DNA of 64,000 bases from Rhynchopus sp. YZ270_cl-10. Lineage: Eukaryota; Euglenozoa; Diplonemea; Diplonemida; Diplonemidae. The notes under the pieces are model-generated. The model searched no databases. It was not told where the DNA came from and saw nothing but the letters and a program-made list of their open reading frames with translations. A program made the translations under genes and the position numbers. Where the stretch lies: contig OZ037857.1 in the NCBI GenBank assembly GCA_964035575.1, positions 558,001 to 622,000 on the forward strand, written 5' to 3'. Shown here piece after piece: positions 40,844-51,147 of this stretch (positions are counted from its first letter, which is position 1; every line of letters starts with the position of its first letter).

Positions 40844-41888
40844 AAAAAAAACCACCCTTAAGAGAGAGGTCCCAGAAATGTGACAGTGAAAGAGAAGGCA
40901 CTACACAAAGGAGGACAGAGAGAGTCACATACATTGGGTAAGGTTCCACTCTAGGGAACTACCCGCAACTGCGATTCAACACATGAACCGGCAGTGTGTT
41001 CCACACACGGAAGATGTCATAACTAATTTCAAACACACATACAAGGTGCACGAGAAGCCAGGCTCTCCGCAGAAAGGGGCAGGGCGTTCGCCCCGGGGCG
41101 AAAAATATTTTTTTTCGTTAAAAAAATCTTTTCCTGAAAAAATGACATTTTATTTCGCCCCAGGGCTTCGCCCCACCGGGGCGAAACCCTGTATAAATAA
41201 ATAAATAAAAAAAAAAAAAGGGAGGAAAAAAAAAAAAAAGAGAGAGAGATTTCTCCCCACCACCCTGTCGACCCCCCCGGAGGGGGGGTCACAGAGGGGG
41301 TGTCCACTGTACTCAAAATCATCCGCAAACCCGCCTGCCGTGAGAGGAAGTTTCCCCAGCACTCCCGCTCGCTCCTCAATCCTGCAGTCAGCTGAAGGTG
41401 TCCCGTACCCCCTGTTATAGAAGGTGTCACTACTCGTGTCAACTCTATCTTCAACCTTGGTGGAGGCAGAGAGACGGGTTAGTTTATTGAAAATAATCAA
41501 AATAAGGATGAAGTCTCATATGACGGATGCTTCTCTCTTGTACATCTGTTCGATTAAACAGCACAAAGAGAACCCTCAGTGAGGGGGGATTGATGAAATT
41601 CTCCATCGTTTTGCTGGTTTTAGTCCTGGGGAAGGGATCACGCGCAAATCGCAATTTTTTTTGATCACTCAGCACCAGGGATTCACCCCCCACGAACTAG
41701 CTTCTCTCCGGCGGAAAAATTTTTTTTTGACCTATTTTAAGCACTAGTAAAAAAGCAAAAATTTCGGGTTTTTTGGCATTTCGCCACGATCAGGAAAAAA
41801 CGATGGCGATAGCGAACGCCCTGGAAAGGGGGAAAAAAAAAACAAAAAGGGTTAGCGCACATCACAACAAAAAGAGAATACTTGAAAA

Positions 41889-41913
41889 GATGAATGCACC
41901 TTCTACACACATC
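41889..41913 (+). repeat. Small hairpin, stem type B, partial
   Basis: GATGAATGCAC, CTTCTAC, ACACATC, located about 170 nt 3' of the CH-GAS2 stop codon. Confidence 0.45.
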
Positions 41914-42084
41914 AAAAGGGAAAAGAAACATTTACCCCAACGTTTTTTTTTGTTTTACATCCATTTTTTTGAAAAAAAAAACCCCCCAAAAACCCCCATT
42001 TCCATTCCATTTTCCCCCAACACTAAAGCCACCTCTAATTTTTTCCAAAAAAAACAAAAAAAAAAAATCCATTTTTTTTTTTTT

Positions 42085-44705
42085 TTACATTTGATATCTC
42101 ATGTGCTTTGCGGTTTGATGAAGCATCATCACCCTATCACGCCCCTCTGCTTCAATGATGGGGAGGTAGTTCGCGTGCTCCTCTGGGTACATGCGGAGAC
42201 GTTGCAAGAGGAATTCCTCAAGCGACTGCCAACCCCCTCCGACACGAATCATCACCGTATTCCGACAGACACGAACAAAGAAGACAATACGCTTGGGGTA
42301 CTCGATAACGTACATCCCGTTTTGCAGCTTGTAGAGTTGCGTTGCGACGGCGTGCTTAGGGAGATTGTTCATGACACGGCCGACTTCGATGTCCAGAGTA
42401 TCTCTCTTGTCTGCGACGTACTTTTTGTTTTTGTATTGGAAGACTGGGTTGTCCTCAGACTCTGTGGAGTGACGCATGCGTGCAGCGTCGAGGTCTGCTT
42501 GACGTCTGCGTTCTCTTTCGCGACGGAGTTTTTCTTCTTCACGTCTGCGGAGTGCAGCGGCAGCTTCGTGACGGCGGCGGGCCTCCATCTCCTCTTCGAT
42601 ACGACGTTGCTCCTCAGCAAGGCGGCGTTCCTCCTCGCGTGTCTTCGCACGCCGGATGGCCGCAAGCTTCTCCTCGCGTCGGCGCTTGAAGATCTCCTCC
42701 TGCCGCTTGCGTTCGGCCTCCTCCCGCTCCCGTCGCCGCCGTTCCGCCTCCTCCTCCTTCTTCGCTGCTGCCTCCAACTCCGCCTGTTCCTTCTTCTTGT
42801 TAAGCATACGCTCCAAATCCTCATGAGTAACCTCATGACGGTTCTCAGTATCCTCAATTTCAAGCTCGAGTTTGACAATCTGTGGAGCAATAGAACTGAA
42901 CTTCGTATGCGCGATTTTGGCGATGGAGAGGAATAGGGTCATGATCTGTGAAAAAAAAGGGGTTTTTTTTAAAGATGATCGTAAAGCCTTATTGTTTTAG
43001 AGGATGATGGTGGGTGGAATTTAAAAAAAATCGTTGAAAGATGTCTACAAGGTTATTGAAAAAGATATGTTGTAAAATGGAGTTGCACCTGAAGTCAAAA
43101 AACGCACAAAATGTTTTGGATATTTCAGAATCAAACGGAGAGAACTGATTGGTTTCAACGAAGAGGGGTGTGTTTGAATGGGTTTATATGAAATTTTTGT
43201 TATGTTTGCTTTGTGCTCTTGTTTTGTTAAGAGGTGTGTGTTGGTGTCACATACCGCACGTTGCTCGAGTTCCCCTGCTCCTTTGACAAGGTCCTGTGGG
43301 TCGAAGAGCTCGTCGTTCTCGACACCGAAGGCATCGATGCATTCCTTAAGGAATGCTTCCACGTTGGCAAGCTCCTCAAAGTGGTTGCGTGGCTTAGTGT
43401 GGAACCTGTAGAGGGAGGTGGTGTTGGTTGTGATGTGGTTCTGTTCGTGTTGTGTTTTTGTGTGAAGAAACTTTTTTGAAGAGAAATAGATCATGGAATT
43501 CGCAGGCTTCTGTCCGGAACCGACAAAAGTACATTTACTATGATATCCGACCAATCCTCGTTTATTGGAGTGTTGCGAAGGCGGCACAGAACGCGCTAGT
43601 GAGTAGTGGAAAGCCTCTGGGATCACAAAATTCGAATCAAATCAAATTGAGGGTCGCGTTGTTCGAGTATGTGCAGAAAAACGCGAGATGGATGACTCAG
43701 AAGACTGCACCAACAGTGATCTCATCTCTTGGGACTATGATGTGAACTATACTGACATACCCCTGGCGACATTACCAGGGAAGATTAGATTCAGGTATTT
43801 TAAAGTGAAATACCCGCGAGATGTTCCAAAAAAGGGACATACTTCATAGTGGATTTGACGTTCAAAGTCTTGACCAGCCTGCAGAGGAGAACACCGTCAC
43901 GGAGTCTTTCAAAGACATTCTCGCTGGTGAGGGCGGGGCGCAGGCCGAGCATGTTCGTAATCCATTCTGCGAACTCTGTGCGGAGAACGGCTTCACCTTT
44001 GTCACGACCCTCTGCGGATTGGAGCTGTTCACGAAGCCCACCAGAGCGGTTGTTCGCAGACCCCTTAGTGTCAACAAGAGCACGGTTCACAAAACGGTCT
44101 GAAGTGATGCCCAGCTTTTCAAACACGTTCTTCATTGGCAAGTTGTATTTCCTGCACAAACTCTCAAAAATCTCCTCATCCGTCGACTCCGACGCCAGGT
44201 CCATGATGCGGTCCACATCCGCCAATTTCGCCGGATTGTATATTTTGTAGAAATTCTCTAGTTTACGCCTTCTCTGCATCATGGCTGGGTTGCCTGGTGA
44301 CATGGGGCCGTCGTCTGTGTCCTGGACAGGGTCGCTGTGTTGCTCCAATGGAGGTGGCGAGCGGGTGGAAGAGCGAGGCGAGCGGTGCGAGGAGGAAGTG
44401 GAGGGGACGTCCATCCGGTAGTCCGGGCGGGCGCCTTCGGTGAGGCCAGCGTTGTTGACGACGCCGACGCGGGAGACGCCTGCACCGTTGATGGTGTTCT
44501 TCCCGATCATGTCCTTCTTCCAGTCGAGAGGGTCGTACAGCACCTCGTACTTCTTGCACAGCATCGTGAACAGATCGTGCTCGTCCATCGACGTCTCCTC
44601 AACAAGTCCCACAACCTGGTCAATATTCACCTCCTTCCCCGGATTGTGCTTCTCATAAAAACGCTCAAGCTTCCCACGAAGCTCGGCTTTCTCTTCACTA
44701 TTCAT
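42085..44705 (-). CDS. CH-GAS2 cytoskeletal linker protein, three exons
   Basis: Exons 43843-44705, 43255-43405 and 42085-42945 join in frame (phases 2 and 0; donors GTATGT; acceptors CTCTACAG and TTTCACAG) to 624 aa. The N-terminus has two repeats of the F-Y-x-x-x-N-P-x-K motif (KLERFYEKHNPGKE, KLENFYKIYNPAK), each ending in L-C-x-KY. Then comes a calponin-homology domain assembled over all three exons (FAEWITNMLGL, RLRDGVLLCRLVKTLN, HFEELANVEAFLKECIDAFG, LFDPQDLV, TLFLSIAKIA), a long Glu/Arg coiled coil, and a C-terminal GAS2 domain (FFVRVCRNTVMIRVGGGWQS). CH binds actin and GAS2 binds microtubules in known families, so an actin-microtubule cross-linker is likely. Start at 44705 chosen because upstream frame residues are a pyrimidine-tract leader. 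Confidence 0.88.
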
Positions 44706-45481
44706 GGTGTAATAGCCTTTTTGGTGTACCCTTGGGGGATGAAGGGGGGGAATGGATAAAAGGTGAAGGGAGTGAAGAAGAAGAAAAAAGGTCTGGCTTA
44801 GATGTGATGATGAGATGAGTATTGGTGCTGACGCGAAGGGGGTGTGGGAGTCCAAGTACAAGTTTTGCATTTGGGTTCAAAGGAACTCTGTCACGTGCGC
44901 ACACCCACTTGGAGGGAAGGCTGGGGTGGGTAATCGTGCATATACCTCCAAACGATGAAGAAGGCTGCCCGGACAGTGTTCTTGGAGGAACTGAAGGAAT
45001 TGTAGGAGTCAAGGGAAGCAAAGAATGCAAGGACACACCCAGAACAGGGGACTCTCCTCCTGAATACCTGCGCACGATCAGGAGACGTAACAGGCGCGGA
45101 CCCGAACTCCCGAGATCGTGGTTCCGTAAACCCGCAAACCCGTCTTCTGACGGAAAATGTAGCCGCACCCTAGCGGTGTACGGGACGTAGCCTACCGTGC
45201 TTGGCGCACATATTCAACAATACAATTGAAGAATACGAGAGAACCCTAGAAAAAGAGAGGACACAAGGTCATTCATTTTACCTACATGCTGCTCCTAGAA
45301 AAACTCATCCAACCAACCCACGCCGAACTCGGGGGGAAATTATTGTCGGAAGCGATCATCAAGAACGAGATACTTTGAGTCTACTGGATTTGTTATAAGG
45401 AAAAAAAGAAACATTGAAGAGCAAGGTGCCTCTCGTTCACACATCTAAAAGATAAATGAGGGGGGAAACAGTGTGGGTGTG
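44706..45481. other. Spacer between CH-GAS2 gene and tandem array
   Basis: No gene supported. The part nearest the CH-GAS2 ATG is C/T-rich. 45421-45446 holds a degenerate type B hairpin (GGTGCCTCTCGTTCACACAT). A minus-strand open frame over 44.8-45.17 kb has no recognisable domain. Confidence 0.45.
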
Positions 45482-46234
45482 CTGTTGATATCGTTGTTGT
45501 TGTAAAGGAACGTAATGGTATCGTTCAACACGTAGATGCCAAAAGAGGGCACAGTTCCGAGACTACCATTTGGGTAGACACAGAAGAACCGATAAAGACA
45601 TGTCTCAGATCACAAAAGTTGAAAAGAGACAAAAATCATGACAAGGGTGAATGTGTCCATAAGGGGCACACTCACGTTTCAGAAAATAGAAGAGTCTCAA
45701 ACGAAAATATAAGATTACAGAAAACAAGGGGGGAAATGAACTCGAGAGTTTTGCACAAACGAGAGAACCCTGGGGGTGGTTATTAGAACAATATCAGTAT
45801 TTCTCTTCTTGTACCCTTTACGATTGTATCCAAGTATCGTGCCGTTGGGTGTTAACAAGAAAGAGGAGAATTGTGTACAGACGTTCGCAGACGTGTGTGT
45901 GTGTGAATGGAAACACAACAAATATTTGTTTGTGTGCCAAAACTCAAACCAAAAAAAAACCTTGCAGGCAAGTGATTGCGAGTAGTGGCACACGTGACAG
46001 TCCTTTTTCCGAGACAAATAAATTTGTTTTTGAAAAAAAGAAGCAGAAGAAGAAAAGAAAAAGAGAGAGCACACGAATACAACCAAGTTTTCACCAATAG
46101 AGAAAACTTAGTTGGACGTGTCTCGCTGTGTACACACGCGTATCTTTTCAAAACAACGTTGGGGCAGCAAAGCAGCACTTTGCCACCTACGTGCAAACGA
46201 ATGTTATAACAAGAAGATAAAAAAAACAGGAGGT

Positions 46235-46393
46235 GATAAGATGACCCCCAGCCTCTCATGCTGAGTCACCTTCATCACAACAAAGGGGTTAGTTCGACAC
46301 TCCGCTGTATCAGGCACGAAGCACCAAACAACTAGACTGTATCAGAAACGTTTTGGTAAGATGAACCCAAGCCTCACAGTGCTTAGCCACCTT
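46235..46393 (+). repeat. Two small hairpins 3' of GH18, present in every unit
   Basis: 46235-46271: GATAAGATGACCCCCAGC, CTCTCAT, GCTGAGTCACC, upper stem CAGC/GCTG. 46356-46393: AAGATGAACCCAAGC, CTCACAGT, GCTTAGCCACC. The second has GCTTGG in units 2-4, restoring full pairing with CCAAGC. Equivalent positions are 50779/50900, 55325/55446 and 59870/59991. They lie 210-370 nt past the GH18 stop. Confidence 0.65.
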
Positions 46394-46603
46394 ATCAAAT
46401 AGAAGACATTAGATGGGTCCTCCCCACCCCTCTTCACACAATCTGTGCAGAACACATGCCAGAAAGTGGGGGAGGAACACAGAGTATAAAAAATTGAGGT
46501 TTCGTTTTTTTTTTGTTTATGTGTTTGGACAAAATCAGACACACATTATGTCACCCCAAACCCGAAGGCTTTTTGGGCTAAGATAGTATAGTATTTCGCT
46601 CTT

Positions 46604-47935
46604 CTAATTCGTGGCCCACCCGGTTGTGGGATCGCATTTTGTGAAGTTTGGGAGAGGACCCCATTGCCAGGATGGCTTCAGGATGCTGTTTGCCATCTTC
46701 GCGACTTCGGGGCAGAGCTTGCGTCCGTCGGGGTTGGTTGTCGGGCTGGGGTTGCCTGACCAGATGAATGCACCTCCATACCCATTCGCCTCAGCGTACT
46801 GCACAACAGATGTGTCCATCGCAAGCCCCTCCCAGGTGCCCCCCGCAGCCTGCTCACCAGGTTCAAACCCGATCATGATCTTGTTCTTCGGGACAGAGCC
46901 GTACCTCACAAAGTTGTCCATGATGGTGGTGAAGTTGAGTTTGATGTTCCCCGCGTCAAACTCAACTTCCCACCTCATGACAACATTGTGAGGTACGGCA
47001 CCTGTCCCCGAAGACAAGATCATGATCGGGTTTCGAACCATGGTGGGCTTCGGGCTGTCGGGGAGAAGGTAGTTCCATGGGTTCCCCTTCGGGAGGAATG
47101 CGTTGAACCGTGTGGTCCAGGTGACCTCAAAGAGGGGCACTGCGTTTGCCGCAATCTCCTTGCAGTATTTGATGTTGGTGTCGTAGTACGGCTGCATGTC
47201 CATTTGCTGCCAGGGCTCCAACTTTGCGTAGTCCGCCTGAAGCTGCACAACCGCGTCGTTCGCACGCTGCACCCACCCTGACTTGACAGTTGTTTCCAAC
47301 TCTGTCTTCAATGTTGCAACCAAAGTGGAAAAGGGTCCAAATTCATCCGCAATCGCGGAGTAAGGTGTGAGGTGCTCGAAGTCCAGATCAACGCCGTCTG
47401 CGAAGGTCCAAAGAACCAACTTTGCTGCCAGCTTCGCCACCTTTGCTGCAGTCGCATTGTCGCCCATGCGTGCGAAGTCACTCCACCCCCCAAGCGAGAT
47501 CTTGAAGCGCTTAGGCCCATCAGGGTGCATCTTCGCCATCCGACCAGCCTCCATGATGCTGACGATACCCGGTGTTGGGGCCGTGGTGTCGGGGGTGATC
47601 GCCTGCGCGCCGTTCTTCCCTGCAGCGGCAAGGTAGATCGCTTTCCCATCCCACACTGGACAGGGTCCGCTTCCTGACGTCTCCGTGCTGTCGCAGCTCA
47701 CCTGGTCAGGTGAAGGTGTTTCCGTCAAAAAGGTGAACCCATAGTTGATGTTGCTGTACGGTTTCGATGCGGTCAAGTATGCGGCAGGTTCGAAGCACCC
47801 CATGAGACAGTTGCCGGGGATGTTGTTGTCCCACCACTTCACGTCGACCCAGTCTTCCCAGTATCCAAGCAATGCCCCGCCTTCTGCACCATGCAGGCAA
47901 CAGAAAAACACAAGCGCAATCACGTTGTAATTCAT
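46604..47935 (-). CDS. Secreted GH18 chitinase-like protein, unit 1, altered copy
   Basis: 443 aa from the ATG at 47935 (signal peptide MNYNVIALVFFCCLHGAEG). The frame has 19 upstream codons, but these lie over a CCTACCCCCTCCACAG acceptor. GH18 landmarks: SLGGWSD at about 147-153 and the catalytic DGVDLDFE at 180-187. In this copy residues 298-326 are replaced: instead of the segment ending NIMAYD seen in units 2-4 there is unrelated sequence encoded by an inverted, imperfect copy of the adjacent 46860-46942. The frame survives, but the conserved M-x-Y active-site strand is lost, so this copy is probably inactive or misassembled. Confidence 0.85.
   Translation of the reverse strand: MNYNVIALVFFCCLHGAEGGALLGYWEDWVDVKWWDNNIPGNCLMGCFEPAAYLTASKPYSNINYGFTFLTETPSPDQVSCDSTETSGSGPCPVWDGKAIYLAAAGKNGAQAITPDTTAPTPGIVSIMEAGRMAKMHPDGPKRFKISLGGWSDFARMGDNATAAKVAKLAAKLVLWTFADGVDLDFEHLTPYSAIADEFGPFSTLVATLKTELETTVKSGWVQRANDAVVQLQADYAKLEPWQQMDMQPYYDTNIKYCKEIAANAVPLFEVTWTTRFNAFLPKGNPWNYLLPDSPKPTMVRNPIMILSSGTGAVPHNVVMRWEVEFDAGNIKLNFTTIMDNFVRYGSVPKNKIMIGFEPGEQAAGGTWEGLAMDTSVVQYAEANGYGGAFIWSGNPSPTTNPDGRKLCPEVAKMANSILKPSWQWGPLPNFTKCDPTTGWATN
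46860..47039. other. Inverted duplication inside GH18 copy 1
   Basis: 46860-46942 and 46958-47039 are inverted copies around a 15-nt spacer (GATGTTCCCCGCGTC). The right arm shows many small mismatches and indels against the left. The replaced stretch 46959-47045 is 87 nt, exactly the length of the normal segment at 51503-51589. Confidence 0.85.
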
Positions 47936-47960
47936 TTTTGTGTCAGTTGAAAATAGGTTT

Positions 47961-47980
47961 CTGTGGAGGGGGTAGGAGTG
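47961..47980 (-). promoter_or_regulatory. Pyrimidine tract and AG acceptor ahead of GH18
   Basis: On the minus strand CACTCCTACCCCCTCCACAG ends 25 nt before the GH18 ATG. It has the form of a spliced-leader or 5'UTR-intron acceptor. Repeated at about 52505, 57051 and 61596. Confidence 0.55.
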
Positions 47981-48146
47981 GTGTTTATTCACTAGCAGTT
48001 AAAATGCAAAGAAAAGAAATGTCAACTTTAAGAGATGTTTTGTCATCCGACAAAGTACAGAAGAACGTACAAGGTGATAGAATAGCAAACACCCGCTAGG
48101 TACAGATGCATATGCCTAGGCGGAGAAGGGTAATAGGAAAAATTAT

Positions 48147-48217
48147 CGACCGCAAATATGTTCGACCTTTTCAGGATTTCTGGATTTCCGGAAGTTCGAC
48201 CCTTTTTGCGGTCGAAC
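48147..48217. promoter_or_regulatory. Competing-hairpin segment between kinase and GH18
   Basis: CGACCGCAAA (48147-48156) pairs perfectly with TTTGCGGTCG (48205-48214). GTTCGACC, present at 48160-48167 and 48194-48201, pairs with GGTCGAAC (48210-48217). The right arms overlap, so only one pairing can form at a time. Conserved in units 2-4 (52691-52761, 57237-57307, 61782-61852). Function unknown. Confidence 0.5.
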
Positions 48218-48772
48218 ATTATTCCGATTACGGTAAGTATAAAAGGTGTTCTGAAGTATTCTTGGCTTCTTTGTGTCAAACAGAACCTAGCGTATTCCGC
48301 GCAATGATCCAGAGAATGTTGGTCGTGCGTGTGGGACGGAAAGGTAATGTGTGACACAATGTATCAAGACAAGAAGAGGTCTCAAGTAAAACAACAATGG
48401 GAGAATCTGTGACAGACTTCTCGTGTGCACAAATCTTGTTCACATGAATTTGCGCACAGAGCTAAAGGGCCTGGGACAGGCACCGAGAAAAGGGGAAAAG
48501 AAACCTGAAAAATACGTATGCTTCGAGTACACACACATATTATGGGTTGCGAGGGGGAAAGAAGGGGGAAGATGCAAACGCGAAACAAAAGTATTTCAAC
48601 ATCTGCATTCAACAAATTGAGAGAGGAAAAAATATTTTTTTTTGAAAAAAAAAGAGGGGTTTCACCATGGTAGGCTAGAAGGATACTCCCCACTCATAAT
48701 TTTTTTTTTCAAGGATGCGAAAAAAAAAGACACGATAGTTGAACACTCTGAAGATATGAATCATTTTGCAAA

Positions 48773-48796
48773 GTCTAAGCCCCTCTGCTTAGCCCC
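48773..48796 (+). repeat. Small hairpin immediately 3' of the kinase
   Basis: CTAAGC, CCCTCT, GCTTAG: six perfect pairs, starting about 25 nt past the kinase stop. The stop codon itself is within a further CTAAGCCTCTCTA half-copy. Same in units 2-4 (53317, 57863, 62408). Confidence 0.6.
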
Positions 48797-48818
48797 CTCT
48801 GCAGTACTCTAAGCCTCT

Positions 48819-49670
48819 CTACTTCTTCTGCTCCGCCTCAGCCTCAGCCTCAGCCTCATCCTTCCTCCTCTTCTCATTGGCGTTCAATTCGTTGCCAACT
48901 TCCTCAAGGATTTTCTTTCCTGCCTCAACTCTGTCCAGCTGAATAGCAGCTATCCCATCCACAAAGGTAGTCGCGTAGACGTCCTTTGCCACTTCCCCAA
49001 GCGAAAGGTTTGCGTGCAGCTTCTCCAGCACACCTTTGTGTGCATCTGAGGTGTCGATCACTGCATCCTCTGGGTGCGCCGTGAGGTCTAAATCCTGGAA
49101 CCCAGAAAGCTCGCTCTCCTTGTCGGCCATCATGTAGGCAATGCAGGTCTCTCTGTCGACGAAGGGCTCCTTCGCCTGCCGAACCTCCTCCCAGAAGTGC
49201 TTCATTGTCCAGCCCTGGATTTTTGAGTAGGTTTCGAATCTGGCGACCTGGCGTTCGGCGAAACCGCGTTCAGAGACAAAGAGTTGTACGTATTTGAAGG
49301 GCGATGTGTCGTTGTTATCACGGAGCATCTGCGTGATGGTGTTTCTGCAGTAGTCGCGGGTGTTGGTGCGGTAGTTCGAAAAGGCAATCACAATGTTGCG
49401 CTCAGGGTGCTCCAGCGCAGCCTCGACAGTGCGTGTGCAGATCTGATGCAGGTACGGCTCCCACAGGGCTTGCTCGCATTCCTCCCCCTTGAACCACCCC
49501 TGAAACGCCTGCACCAGGTCTCCCGTGTTCTTCTTGTCAGTCGCGTCTCCAGTAAAAAAGGCACGATCCCCATCAATATGCAAAAAGTCATGTTCCGCAC
49601 TCAAATAATCAGCGGTGAACGTCTTCCCAGCACCGGAGAGGCCAGTGAGCCATACAATTTGTCTGCCCAT
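48819..49670 (-). CDS. P-loop kinase, APS-kinase/nucleotide-kinase-like, unit 1
   Basis: 283 aa from MGRQIVWLTG. Walker A GLSGAGKT at residues 10-17 sits right after the first strand, and HIDGDRAFF at about 31-39 matches the substrate-side DGD motif of adenylylsulfate kinases and related small-molecule kinases. NIVIAFSNYR forms the next core strand and FVSERGFAERQVAR resembles the lid Arg helix. The C-terminus is a coiled coil ending in an EAEAEAEQKK tail. Frames continue upstream, but their length differs between units because they run through the variable poly-C tract, so the conserved MGRQ start is preferred. The exact substrate cannot be told. Confidence 0.82.
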   Translation of the reverse strand: MGRQIVWLTGLSGAGKTFTADYLSAEHDFLHIDGDRAFFTGDATDKKNTGDLVQAFQGWFKGEECEQALWEPYLHQICTRTVEAALEHPERNIVIAFSNYRTNTRDYCRNTITQMLRDNNDTSPFKYVQLFVSERGFAERQVARFETYSKIQGWTMKHFWEEVRQAKEPFVDRETCIAYMMADKESELSGFQDLDLTAHPEDAVIDTSDAHKGVLEKLHANLSLGEVAKDVYATTFVDGIAAIQLDRVEAGKKILEEVGNELNANEKRRKDEAEAEAEAEQKK

Positions 49671-49712
49671 TTTAGGGGGGGTTGAAAGTTGGTAAGGGGG
49701 AATGGCTCTGTA

Positions 49713-49732
49713 GGGGGGGGGGGGGGGGGGGG
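49713..49732 (-). promoter_or_regulatory. C20 tract and TACAG acceptor ahead of the kinase
   Basis: On the minus strand a run of 20 C is followed by TACAG, 38 nt before the kinase ATG. In the other units the run is 22 (54257-54278), 21 (58803-58823) and 22 (63348-63369). It would serve as the pyrimidine tract of the leader acceptor. It is the only length difference seen among units 2-4. Confidence 0.6.
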
Positions 49733-51147
49733 CTAGGGGGATAAAGAAGTGTGTTTTGTTGTTTAAAATGAGGCAAATAATGAACACCTCGTTGTCTTTT
49801 GTTTAGTTTGTACGCTACCCACGTCAAATACGCGTAATTTGTGGCGACAATTTAGAATCTGTAATAGAAATGGGGAAGGGAAGAAGGAGACAGAGGGAAG
49901 GGTCATGGTAAAGAAGAAAAGAAGTGTGTCACTTTTGTTTGTATGTAATTCACAACCGAGTCTACTTTTTTGTTGTTGTAAGGAAAAAGGTAATGGTGTA
50001 AAAATAGTGTTGGGTGTGTGACGTTAAGGCAATGCTTGTCTACTGTTGATATTCGTTGGTGTTGTTGTAAAGGAACGTAATGGTATCGTTCAACACGTAG
50101 ATGCCAAAAGAGGGCACAGTTCCGAGACTACCATTTGGGTAGACACAGAAGAACCGATAAAGACATGTCTCAGAGGAAAGTCTTCGAAAAGAGACAAAAG
50201 TCTTGAAAAGGGTGAATGTGCAAATAAGGGGCACACTCACGTTTCAGAAAATATACGACAAACAAGAAAAAAGGGGGAAAATGAACTCGAGAGTTTTGCA
50301 CAAACGAGAGAACCCTGGGGGTGGTTATTAGAATAATATCAGTTTTTCTCTTCTTGTACCCTTTGCGATTGTATCCAAGTATCGTGCCGTTGGGTGTTAA
50401 CAAGAAAGAGGAGAATTGTGTACAGACGTTCGCAGACGTGTGTGTGTGTGAATGGAAACACAACAAATATTTGTTTGTGTGCCAAAACTCAAACCAAAAA
50501 AAACCTAGCAGGCAAGTGATTGCGAGTAGTGGCACACGTGACAGTCCTTTTTCCGAGACAAATAAATTTGTTTTTGAAAAAAAGAAGCAGAAGAAGAAAA
50601 GAAAAAGAGAGAGCACACGAATACAACCAAGTTTTCACCAATAGAGAAAACTCAGTTGGATGTGTCTCACTGTGTACACGCGTATCTTTTCAAAACAACG
50701 TTGGGGCAGCGAAGCAGCACTTTGCCACCTACGTGCAAACGAATGTTATAACAAGAAGACAAAAAAAAAACAGGAGGTGATAAGATGACCCCCAGCCTCT
50801 CATGCTGAGTCACCTTCATCACAACAAAGGGGTTAGTTCGACACTCCGCTGTATCAGGCACGGAGCACCAAACAACTAGACTGTATCAGAAACGTTTTGG
50901 CAAGATGAACCCAAGCCTCACAGTGCTTGGCCACCTTATCAAATAGAAGACATTAGATGGGTCCTCCCCACCCCTCTTCACACAATCTGTGCAGAACACA
51001 TGCCAGAAAGTGGGGGAGGAACACAGAGTATAAAAAATTGAGGTTTCGTTTTTTTTTTGTTTATGTGTTTGGACAAAATCAGACACACATTATGTCACCC
51101 CAAACCCGAAGGCTTTTTGGGCTAAGATAGTATAGTATTTCGCTCTT
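49733..51147. other. Array spacer between kinase start and next GH18 stop
   Basis: About 1.4 kb without a supported gene in each unit. It holds the unit border used here (50043), a GACGTGTGTGTGTGTG run near 50440 and the two hairpins at 50779 and 50900. No rRNA, tRNA or obvious spliced-leader RNA gene was recognised. Confidence 0.5.

Larger units (their letters stand above)
38588..42084. other. Repeat-bearing spacer, about 3.5 kb
   Basis: No gene supported. It contains hairpin-family copies (38845-38873, 40053-40090, 40156-40199, 40801-40843, 41889-41913), a family C copy (39563-39662), a GGCGTTCGCCCCGGGGCG / CGCCCCACCGGGGCG palindrome at 41085-41190 and A/T runs. An island of higher sequence complexity at 41255-41470 reads openly on the minus strand (YNRGYGTPSADCRIEER) but lacks a start and matches nothing I know. 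Confidence 0.5.

Noticed and set aside
41150-41500. Minus-strand open frame (YNRGYGTPSADCRIEER) as a gene
   Set aside because: Higher-complexity sequence but no start, splice support or known domain, and it runs into A/T homopolymers.
43452-43745. Plus-strand open frame within intron 1 of the CH-GAS2 gene
   Set aside because: Antisense, inside an intron confirmed by CH-domain continuity, with no recognisable product.
44822-45190. 122-aa plus-strand open frame between CH-GAS2 and the array
   Set aside because: No domain or signal peptide, opposite to all real genes, and overlapped by an equally featureless minus frame.
48819-49787. Longer kinase N-termini (322 or 336 aa)
   Set aside because: The extra residues run through the C20-22 tract, differ between units with tract length, and include the splice-acceptor-like TACAG; the constant MGRQ start is preferred.
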